A program made the translations under genes and the position numbers. Below the pieces are notes generated by a model. That model was given only the letters and a program-made list of their open reading frames with translations, was not told the origin of the DNA and ran no database searches. Below, one piece after another: positions 1 through 5,056 of a stretch of 5,056 bases of DNA (the first letter of the stretch is position 1; each line of letters opens with the position of its first letter). Location: positions 1 to 5,056 of the forward strand of contig JAFCZZ010000152.1 of NCBI GenBank assembly GCA_019314085.1, in the 5' to 3' direction. The DNA is from Deltaproteobacteria bacterium. Lineage in GTDB: Bacteria > Desulfobacterota > Syntrophia > Syntrophales > UBA2210.

Positions 1-531
1 CCGTAGAGTGGGTTCCCTGTGGCATCATCGGTGGCGAGGATCAGTGTTGACGGTTCTGTCCCGAACCAGAGGTGTGGAGAACCATCCAGAAAGAGAAGTG
101 CTCCTTCCCTGCCAAAACGTTTTCTCCTTTTACGATGGTGAGGCTGTTTACGCACTTTTCCACCGAAACCCAGGGGGCGGAGCCACTGCCGGAGTGTTTC
201 TCTGTTAATCTTAATACCCTCTTCCTCTTCCAGGATTTCTGAAAGATGAGAGAAGTTGAAATCGAAGTAACGCTCCTTTGTCAGTTTAACAACCCTTCCT
301 TTCTTCTCAGGCGAAAACGAATGAGATGACCTGCTTCCCCTATTGCCATGAAGAATGCCTTCAGGACCCTGTCGCGCTACCTTCTTCTTTATCCGCTGCA
401 CCTGTCCCGACTTGTCGGGATAAACTCAAAGCCAATGCTCCTTCTGTATTTTTCATCCTCTTTTCCAATAAAGCTTGTATAACCCCGTAACGTATTGTCT
501 CCTCCATTGTAAACGTCGCCCCCTCTTCCAT
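1..531 (-). pseudogene. ISNCY-like IS transposase, N-terminal part, frame-disrupted and cut by the window edge
   Basis: This is the 5' half of a DDE transposase, which would cut and join the ends of its own insertion sequence. Reading leftward from ATG 531-529, the protein opens MEEGATFTMEETIRYGVIQA and continues to LALSLS. A second frame then carries RQ/QVQRIKKKVARQGPEGILHG, a helix-turn-helix region. A second HTH-like stretch (LSEILEEEEGIKINRETLRQ) follows, and then the start of the catalytic core with FLDGSPHLWF and ATDDATGNPLYG. Those two segments match the first and second catalytic Asp regions of ISNCY-type (rve-fold) transposases. The start is supported by AAGGAGA at 538-544, six bases upstream. 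The first frame stops at TGA 363-361. The second frame has a stop at 428-426, so the break lies between these points and most likely at 404-420. It needs a net gain of 3n+1 bases, or a loss of 3n+2. The C-terminal half with the catalytic Glu is outside the window. The family call rests on recognised motifs, not a search. Confidence 0.82.
405..420. repeat. 16-bp perfect palindrome TCCCGAC-TT-GTCGGGA inside the transposase gene
   Basis: Seven bases on each side pair perfectly around a two-base centre (TCCCGAC TT GTCGGGA), with a possible extra G-T pair outside. It coincides with the place where the transposase frame breaks and with the helix-turn-helix codons. Removing the 16 bases would restore the reading frame, because 16 is 3n+1, though it would leave the helix a few residues short. 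It may be a small inserted palindrome, a remnant of one, or chance. No second copy was seen in this window. Confidence 0.6.
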
Positions 532-537
532 GAAGCA

Positions 538-544
538 TCTCCTT
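538..544 (-). promoter_or_regulatory. Ribosome binding site of the transposase
   Basis: AAGGAGA on the minus strand lies six bases before ATG 531-529. It favours this start over the in-frame ATG at 507-505, which has no comparable purine-rich leader. Confidence 0.6.
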
Positions 545-628
545 TCCTCTTGAGATACTTCTTTCTCTACCTTAAATCATACAACAGGTGACATAATCAT
601 ATTGCAGTAACAAATAGAAAACAGATGC

Positions 629-657
629 TTGACAAGGATAAAAAAAACGATTAGGTA
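629..657 (+). promoter_or_regulatory. Possible sigma70-type promoter for the ABC operon (weak)
   Basis: An exact TTGACA (629-634) is followed after 17 bases by TAGGTA (652-657), which matches TATAAT poorly. A better -10-like TATGAC starts at 656 but is 21 bases away. The location, about 30-60 bases ahead of the first start codon, is right for an operon promoter. Only the -35 box is convincing. Confidence 0.27.
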
Positions 658-674
658 TGACGGTATTTTTTAAC

Positions 675-680
675 GGGGGA
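675..680 (+). promoter_or_regulatory. Ribosome binding site deciding the GTG start of the ABC ATPase
   Basis: GGGGGA lies eight bases before GTG 689-691. The GTG start puts the standard ABC opening MIQVNNLRKTFG at the N-terminus, as expected for the family, so no later ATG is needed. Confidence 0.6.
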
Positions 681-688
681 ACCACACA

Positions 689-1405
689 GTGATCCAAGTC
701 AATAATCTGAGAAAAACATTCGGCCCCATTGTCGCCGTTGATGATGTTTCGTTTCAAATCAAAAAGGGCGATGTCCTCGGTTTTATCGGTCCGAACGGCG
801 CAGGAAAAACAACGGCCATGAGGATGCTCGCCTGTCTGATTAAACCCGATTCCGGGAACGCGAAGATCAACGGAGCCGACATCCTTGAGGATTCACTGGC
901 CGTTCGTCGGTCTATCGGGTATCTTCCTGAAAACACTCCCCTTTATGGCGAGATGACAACGGCTTCATTTCTTAACTTTATCTGTGATATCAGACAGATC
1001 GAACGAGATAAACGAAAAGCCGAAATAGAGCGGGTTATGACGGTCTGTTCTCTTCACAGCGTGCATCACCAGACGATAGAGACGCTTTCCAAGGGATACA
1101 GGAAGAGAGTCGGCCTTGCGGCTGCCCTCGTCGATAACCCGCCGGTTCTCATACTGGACGAGCCGACCGACGGCCTCGACCCGAATCAGAAACGGGTCGT
1201 GCGGACGATGATAATATCAATGGCCAAGGACAAGGCCATCATTGTGTCGACCCATATTCTCGAGGAACTGGAAGCGATCTGCAACCGGGCTGTCGTGGTT
1301 GACCGGGGGAGAATTATCGCTGATTCAACGCCGGCCGAATTCAAAGAACAGGGTAACGGCCGGATTGATGAATATTTTGAAAAGATAACGAGGGGCGACT
1401 CCTGA
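689..1405 (+). CDS. ABC transporter ATP-binding protein, GldA/CcmA type
   Basis: This 238-residue cytoplasmic ATPase should bind and hydrolyse ATP to drive the membrane partner encoded next. All ABC motifs are present: Walker A GPNGAGKTT (34-42), Q-loop region GYLPEN (77-82), signature LSKGYRKRV (133-141), Walker B VLILDEP (153-159), D-loop GLDP (162-165) and switch His189. The Q-loop carries Glu81 in place of Gln, and the signature is LSKGY rather than LSGGQ. Both are usual in the GldA-like branch and not signs of decay. The length is somewhat short, ending soon after the nucleotide-binding domain. The gene starts with GTG after GGGGGA. Its stop overlaps the permease start by one base (TGATG, 1403-1407). 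In Bacteroidetes GldA serves gliding motility, but here the name indicates only the family. The substrate cannot be read from the sequence. The ABC ATPase call is very secure and the subfamily likely. Confidence 0.95.
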   Translation: MIQVNNLRKTFGPIVAVDDVSFQIKKGDVLGFIGPNGAGKTTAMRMLACLIKPDSGNAKINGADILEDSLAVRRSIGYLPENTPLYGEMTTASFLNFICDIRQIERDKRKAEIERVMTVCSLHSVHHQTIETLSKGYRKRVGLAAALVDNPPVLILDEPTDGLDPNQKRVVRTMIISMAKDKAIIVSTHILEELEAICNRAVVVDRGRIIADSTPAEFKEQGNGRIDEYFEKITRGDS

Positions 1406-2136
1406 TGCATGTCCTTACAGCTGTCATGAAGCGTGAATTGAAGGGGTACTTTTCAACGCCCGTTGCCTACGTCCTCCTTTTCGTCTTTCTCCTGTTCGCG
1501 AGTTTCTTTACCTTCAGGGGGCAGTTTTTTGAAGCACGGCAGGCGGATCTTCGAATATTTTTTGATATGCTCCCCGTGCTCTTTATCTTCCTGGTGCCCG
1601 CCATCGGCATGAGACTGTGGGCGGAAGAGCGGAAAACGGGAACGATAGAGCTGCTCTTTTCCCTGCCCGTTACCGCCAAGGAGGCGGTAGCAGGGAAGTA
1701 TCTCGCGGCCTGGATCTTTATCGGCGTCGCACTGTTGCTTACATTTCCCATGATCATAACGACCAATTATCTCGGCGATCCCGATAACGCGGTGATCCTC
1801 GCCGGATATATCGGCGCCTTTTTGCTTTCCGGTTGTTATCTCGCGGTCAGTATTTTCTGTTCATCCTTCACGAGTAACCAGGTGATCAGTTTTATCCTTT
1901 CCGTGATGATCTGCAGCGTTTTTGTCTTTGCCGACTATCCTTCGGTTCTCAGTGTGCTTCAGAGCTTTCTGCCGTCCGGTATGATAGAGGCAATTGAAAA
2001 TATGAGCTTTATCGTCCATTTCGAGTCAATTCGCCGAGGTGTTATCGAATTCAGGGACATCTCCTTTTATATATTCTTTATTGTCGGGTGGATTGTGGGT
2101 GCCTGCATAGTCCTGAACGCGAGGAGGGAGGCCTGA
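1405..2136 (+). CDS. ABC-2 type permease, GldF-like
   Basis: This 243-residue inner-membrane protein should form the transmembrane part of the transporter. About six hydrophobic helices are visible, near residues 19-37, 55-72, 99-120, 130-153, 160-178 and 220-237. A short cytoplasmic N-terminus (VMKRELKGYFSTPVAY) is typical of ABC-2 permeases. The conserved cytoplasmic segment RLWAEERKTGTIELLFSLPV (70-89) follows helix 2 and is the family hallmark, probably contacting the ATPase. Length and layout match the GldF/NosY-like group. The start is ATG 1405-1407, overlapping the ATPase stop by one base. GAGGGG at 1390-1395 sits nine bases upstream. The gene ends in another TGATG overlap (2134-2138) with the GldG-like gene. 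Only one permease gene is present, so the channel is either a homodimer or shared with the helices of the downstream proteins. A long potential hairpin lies within codons 85-98. The transported substrate is unknown. Confidence 0.9.
   Translation: MHVLTAVMKRELKGYFSTPVAYVLLFVFLLFASFFTFRGQFFEARQADLRIFFDMLPVLFIFLVPAIGMRLWAEERKTGTIELLFSLPVTAKEAVAGKYLAAWIFIGVALLLTFPMIITTNYLGDPDNAVILAGYIGAFLLSGCYLAVSIFCSSFTSNQVISFILSVMICSVFVFADYPSVLSVLQSFLPSGMIEAIENMSFIVHFESIRRGVIEFRDISFYIFFIVGWIVGACIVLNARREA
1659..1697 (+). repeat. Long inverted repeat (potential hairpin) inside the permease gene
   Basis: TTCCCTGC (1659-1666) pairs with GCAGGGAA (1690-1697). Inside this, after a four-base bulge (CCGT), TACCGCC (1671-1677) pairs with GGCGGTA (1683-1689) around an AAGGA loop. 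That gives 15 pairs in total, which is unusually long for coding DNA. It covers the codons for FSLPVTAKEAVAGK, part of the conserved cytoplasmic segment. There is no following T-run, so it is not a terminator. Confidence 0.5.
2122..2127 (+). promoter_or_regulatory. Shine-Dalgarno sequence deciding the start of the GldG-like gene
   Basis: A consensus AGGAGG within GAGGAGGGAG (2121-2130) lies eight bases ahead of ATG 2136-2138. It is the strongest ribosome binding site in the operon and places the start at 2136. The earlier in-frame ATG at 2088 would add 16 hydrophilic residues in front of the membrane helix and lacks such a site. Confidence 0.8.
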
Positions 2137-4037
2137 TGAACGATACGCAGAAAACCATTGTGGCCCTTGTCCTTGTGGCGATAATCGCATTTTGTGCCAT
2201 CACCATAACCGATTCTATCGGCCGGTTCTGGCGAATCGACCTGACTGACAATAATCTGTATACCCTGTCAGAGGGAACCAAGACGGTTATTGGCGAAGTG
2301 AATCAGCCGATCGACTTGAAACTGTACTACGCGAGGACAGCCGCTCTCAAGGGACCGGAAGCCTTGCGGGCTTACAATAATTATTATCTCTATATCAGGG
2401 ATCTCCTGCGGGAATACGAAAAGATATCAAGGGGAAAGATACGCCTGTCGGTCATCGATCCCAGACCCGATACGGACGAGGAACTCGATGCTGTGCAGTA
2501 CGGTCTGAAGCGGTTTTCCGCCGGGGAAGAATCCTTTTTCTTCGGCCTTGCCGTGATTTCCCAGTTCGGACAGGAGGCGACAATACCCTTCTTTATACCG
2601 GAACGACAAGGGCTGGTGGAATATGAGATATCTTCGGCGATATACAATGCCGCGACCCAGACGAAGAGAAAAGTCGGTATTCTTTCCCCGCTTCGCGTTT
2701 TCGGCACGGGGTCGTCTCCCTATATGATCCAGATGTTGAAGATGCAGGGCAAGCAACCGGAGGAAGAGTGGCTCTTTATCAAGGAACTCAAGCGCCAGTA
2801 CGAGCTCCTTCCCATCGGTGTGGATGCCAGGGAAATCGAGCCGCTCGATCTACTGATCGTGATTCATCCCAAGGATCTTCCCCAGAATCTCCTTTTTGCG
2901 ATTGACCAGTATGTCATGAAGGGCGGGAAGCTGATGGTTTTTGCCGACCCTTACTGCATAAAGGACCCTTCAAAGCTCTTTTATGAAAAGGCATCCAACC
3001 TGAATTTTCTCCTTGAGAAGTGGGGATGTTCAATGCCTTCCGGTTATTTCGCGGCCGACAGATCACTGGGACTGACCATACAGCAGGGTGCCGATCAGCC
3101 GGCTAAACGACTCGTCACGTTCCTCGATCTGAAGGGTGACGCTTTTAACCGGAGTGATGTCATTACGGCCCGTCTGGAATCCGTGAGGGTTCTCTTCGCC
3201 GGCGTGTTGAAACCCACCGGGGTGCCCGGTGTGACCGTGGAGCCGCTCCTGATGACCAGTTCCTCGGGGAACGCCCTGAAATATAGCAAAAAAGACGTGG
3301 CCATGTATTCCGATCCCGAGACGATCGAAAACCGCTTTAAAGAAGGTAATAAACCGGCTGTGATGGGGTACAAGCTTACGGGGAAATTCAAGAGCGCCTT
3401 TCCCGACGGTGTCATCATGAAAGATGACAAGGACAAACAGCCGAAAAAATATGAAGGTCTGAAAGAATCGGATAAGCAAACCAGTGTCGTCGTGTATTCC
3501 GATATTGATATTCTTTCCGACTTTGTAGCCTTTCAGGAGTCCTTTTTTGGGGTAGCAGCCTCCGGCGATAATCTCAACATTCTTTTGAACAGCATGGAGA
3601 ATCTTGTCGGATCGAGAGCGCTGGCAACAGCCAGGACAAAGGAAATGTTCAGCCGCCCCTTCACGGTGCTCAATGATATCGAAGCCGAGGCGGAAAAAGA
3701 GACGGCAAAAAAAGTTGCCCTGGTGAAAAAGGATATTGCGGAACGTCAGAAGGAGCTCCAGAACATCGGTTCCCAGGTAAATGATGACAACGCATCCCTT
3801 CTCCAGAGTGAAGCCATCAAAAAGAAGCGGGATCTGGAGGAGCAGTTGATGCTCGCGAAACGGGAGCTGAGAGAATTGAATAAGGACAAGCGGATCAAGA
3901 TTGAGGCACTGATCGGAAAACTCAAAATGTATAATATCGTAACGGCTCCGTCGGTTATTCTGTTGATTGCTGTCGTGGTGTTTCTCATGAGAACCTACAG
4001 AAAGAAAAAGTATCTTGGTGTCCGCCATGAAAAATAA
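2136..4037 (+). CDS. GldG-like ABC transporter auxiliary protein (ABC_transp_aux type)
   Basis: This 633-residue membrane-anchored accessory protein probably works with the upstream ATPase and permease, most of it projecting into the periplasm. Helix 1 is at residues 7-24. The family signature RIDLTDNNLYTLSEGTK (33-49) follows, then QPIDLKLYYAR (57-67). Next come the IDPRPD segment and an YGL motif (107-124), the FFFGLAV...IPFFIPER...EYEI block (134-165) and KVGILSPL (179-186). LLIVIHPKDLP...GGKLMVFADPY (239-273) completes a GldG-type core. A later part has SVVVYSDIDILSDF and NLVGSRALATAR, also conserved in this family. Residues about 516-597 are rich in Lys, Glu and Leu and should form a coiled coil leading into a C-terminal helix (606-618) and a basic tail. 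The start at 2136 is set by AGGAGG and the TGATG overlap; an earlier ATG at 2088 is less likely. The last 11 bases overlap the next gene. The molecular role is not known outside gliding bacteria. The family call is firm, the function open. Confidence 0.9.
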   Translation: MNDTQKTIVALVLVAIIAFCAITITDSIGRFWRIDLTDNNLYTLSEGTKTVIGEVNQPIDLKLYYARTAALKGPEALRAYNNYYLYIRDLLREYEKISRGKIRLSVIDPRPDTDEELDAVQYGLKRFSAGEESFFFGLAVISQFGQEATIPFFIPERQGLVEYEISSAIYNAATQTKRKVGILSPLRVFGTGSSPYMIQMLKMQGKQPEEEWLFIKELKRQYELLPIGVDAREIEPLDLLIVIHPKDLPQNLLFAIDQYVMKGGKLMVFADPYCIKDPSKLFYEKASNLNFLLEKWGCSMPSGYFAADRSLGLTIQQGADQPAKRLVTFLDLKGDAFNRSDVITARLESVRVLFAGVLKPTGVPGVTVEPLLMTSSSGNALKYSKKDVAMYSDPETIENRFKEGNKPAVMGYKLTGKFKSAFPDGVIMKDDKDKQPKKYEGLKESDKQTSVVVYSDIDILSDFVAFQESFFGVAASGDNLNILLNSMENLVGSRALATARTKEMFSRPFTVLNDIEAEAEKETAKKVALVKKDIAERQKELQNIGSQVNDDNASLLQSEAIKKKRDLEEQLMLAKRELRELNKDKRIKIEALIGKLKMYNIVTAPSVILLIAVVVFLMRTYRKKKYLGVRHEK

Positions 4038-5056
4038 GCATCTTGTTATACTCGGCATTGCCGCCCTGATCATGGTGGTACTGACCGTCATCGTGTCAAC
4101 CGAGAGCACCCGGAAAACGGATACCTTCGCCAAGGGAAGCTATCTTGTTCAGGGGCTGAACCCCGGAAAAGTCAATAGAATTTATATGGAACGGTACGGA
4201 GATTCCGTCGAGCTGAAGCGGTCGGGATCCGGTTTTCTGATTGCAAACAAGGGCGGATATCCGGCCAAGAGCGATCGGGTCAACGCGATATTTTATGCGG
4301 TTACTGAGATACGGTGTGGCAGCAAGATTACATCAAACAAGGATAACTATCCCACTCTGGGTGTCGATGGTGGAGAGGAAAGTACCTTCATACGCTTTTT
4401 CGGTGAAGATGGTAAGAAAATCGTCGGCATCATTATCGGCAAGATCAAGGAGAACGACAAAGGACTGCGTTTCTATGTACGCCTTGAAGGTGGTGAGGAT
4501 GTTTATTTGACCGAGAAATACATCACCTTCCTCAATACGGATTACGGTGGATACATCAGCGAACGTATCCTTCCGGGAGAAAAGGAATCCTACAACCGGA
4601 TGACCGTCAGGAACCGCCGCGGTAGCTACGAATTTGTCAAGAAGAATGGAGCCTTTGCTCTGAAAGGAGTATCGGGAGCTGATAAACTGGATCAGAAGAA
4701 AATCGACGATCTGGTTCAAAAGGCCGTGGGCTTGAGGATTTTTGACATTTTTGCGGGCGATACGGCTCCCACCGGCCTGGCCTTCGATATGGAGATGCGG
4801 CTATACAAAGACGACAAGACCTGGTATCGCGTCAGGCTGGGAGAAAAAGAGGGCAAGTGCTATGCGGCGGTGGAGGCGCACACGGATTTTGACGCTGAAA
4901 AAATCACTATTACAAAAGATGAATCCGAGGAATCGCTGAAAGAAAAGGAATCTCTTTTGGTGGCCCGAGATGCCGTCGAAGGCTTTAACAGCCTGAATCG
5001 GGCCTGGATCTATGAGGTCGGTGATCGTAATTTGAAATTTCTCGAGAATACTCCTG
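4027..5056 (+). CDS. DUF4340 domain-containing membrane-anchored protein, 3' end cut by the window
   Basis: The reading frame opens MKNKHLVILGIAALIMVVLT and stays open to the right edge (343 complete codons), so the C-terminus is missing. Residues 5-24 form one membrane helix without a lipobox cysteine, so this is a signal-anchor and the rest should be periplasmic. Features typical of DUF4340 proteins follow: a beta-rich start with RIYMERYGDSVELKR (51-65), the segment SDRVNAIFYAVTEIRCGSK (82-100), and SNKDNYPTLGVD (103-114), which resembles the recurring 'yGLd' motif. A charged Lys/Glu-rich stretch near residues 295-315 leads to a segment with NRAWIYEV. The ATG at 4027-4029 overlaps the end of the GldG-like gene by 11 bases and has only a weak Shine-Dalgarno (TTGGTG region), so translation is probably coupled. 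DUF4340 genes are commonly found after GldG-like genes. Their function is unknown; an accessory subunit of the transporter is the natural inference. Confidence 0.85.
   Translation, partial: MKNKHLVILGIAALIMVVLTVIVSTESTRKTDTFAKGSYLVQGLNPGKVNRIYMERYGDSVELKRSGSGFLIANKGGYPAKSDRVNAIFYAVTEIRCGSKITSNKDNYPTLGVDGGEESTFIRFFGEDGKKIVGIIIGKIKENDKGLRFYVRLEGGEDVYLTEKYITFLNTDYGGYISERILPGEKESYNRMTVRNRRGSYEFVKKNGAFALKGVSGADKLDQKKIDDLVQKAVGLRIFDIFAGDTAPTGLAFDMEMRLYKDDKTWYRVRLGEKEGKCYAAVEAHTDFDAEKITITKDESEESLKEKESLLVARDAVEGFNSLNRAWIYEVGDRNLKFLENTP

Larger units (their letters stand above)
1..593 (-). mobile_element. Partial insertion sequence (ISNCY-like), right boundary tentative
   Basis: The element is inferred from the transposase that fills 1-531. 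Its other end lies beyond the left edge, so terminal inverted repeats and target-site duplications cannot be compared. On the minus strand a TGTCACCTGTTGT stretch (581-593) lies about 60 bases ahead of the transposase start. That is a plausible IS tip by position and by its TGT opening, but I have no partner repeat to prove it. The element points away from the ABC operon and ends within about 100 bases of it. Confidence 0.4.
532..688. other. Intergenic region between divergent IS transposase and ABC operon
   Basis: This AT-rich stretch has no credible coding frame. It contains the transposase leader, the probable IS end, an A8 tract (640-647), a GGTAT direct repeat (654-658 and 662-666), a T-rich run just before the operon's Shine-Dalgarno sequence, and an isolated TTGACA. 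The A and T runs do not flank a real inverted repeat, so I do not call a terminator. Any promoter of the four-gene operon must lie here or inside the IS. Confidence 0.6.

Noticed and set aside
8..208. 66-codon plus-strand open frame in the left part
   Set aside because: It lies antisense to the transposase catalytic region, which reads convincingly on the minus strand (DGSPH, DDAT).
361..428. Programmed ribosomal frameshift in the transposase
   Set aside because: There is no slippery A or T heptamer at the junction, and ISNCY-like transposases are normally made from one frame. A mutation or small insertion is simpler.
640..672. Possible bidirectional terminator between A8 and T-rich runs ahead of the operon
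   Set aside because: The sequence between the runs holds a direct repeat (GGTAT twice), not an inverted repeat, so no stable stem forms.
765..940. Non-canonical Q-loop (Glu81) in the ATPase as a sign of inactivity
   Set aside because: GYLPE is usual in the GldA-like branch, and all other ATP-binding motifs are intact.
2088..2135. Earlier in-frame ATG at 2088 as the start of the GldG-like gene
   Set aside because: It lies well inside the permease gene, lacks a good Shine-Dalgarno and adds a hydrophilic 16-residue leader. ATG 2136 has AGGAGG at ideal spacing and a TGATG overlap.
3063..4133. 356-codon minus-strand open frame opposite the GldG-like and DUF4340 genes
   Set aside because: It runs antisense to two well-supported genes, has low-complexity Phe/Ile/Arg-rich content and shows no recognisable domain. 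It is a shadow of the plus-strand coding pattern.
4333..4719. 128-codon minus-strand open frame opposite the DUF4340 gene
   Set aside because: The plus-strand frame here has the expected DUF4340 features and continues from an operon-style start. The minus-strand frame has no motif or ribosome binding site that I can see.

Overview
The window looks like a Gram-negative chromosome of moderate GC. The gene families and their order recall Desulfobacterota-type (former Deltaproteobacteria) genomes, but that placement is inferred from gene content only. No 16S or other lineage marker is present.

Left part (1 to about 600): the 5' half of an insertion-sequence transposase on the minus strand, running off the left edge. 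Its helix-turn-helix regions and the first part of the DDE catalytic core (DGSPH, DDAT) are readable and resemble the ISNCY group. The frame is broken near position 405-420, exactly where a perfect 16-bp palindrome sits, so the copy is probably inactive. Positions 532-688 are non-coding: they hold the transposase leader, the probable IS end and the upstream region of the operon.

Right part (689 to the end): a tightly packed plus-strand operon of four genes. These are an ABC ATPase of the GldA/CcmA type (GTG start at 689), a six-helix ABC-2 permease of the GldF type, a GldG-like auxiliary protein with one membrane helix at each end, and a membrane-anchored DUF4340 protein cut by the right edge. 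The first two junctions are 1-nt TGATG overlaps and the third is an 11-nt overlap, so the genes are almost certainly co-transcribed and translationally coupled.

How they fit together: the ATPase should power the permease in the inner membrane. The GldG-like and DUF4340 proteins would project large domains into the periplasm as accessory subunits. The GldA/F/G names come from Bacteroidetes gliding motility, but similar modules occur in many non-gliding bacteria and their substrate is unknown. I see no clearly new system here. The most open biological question is what this four-part transporter does.
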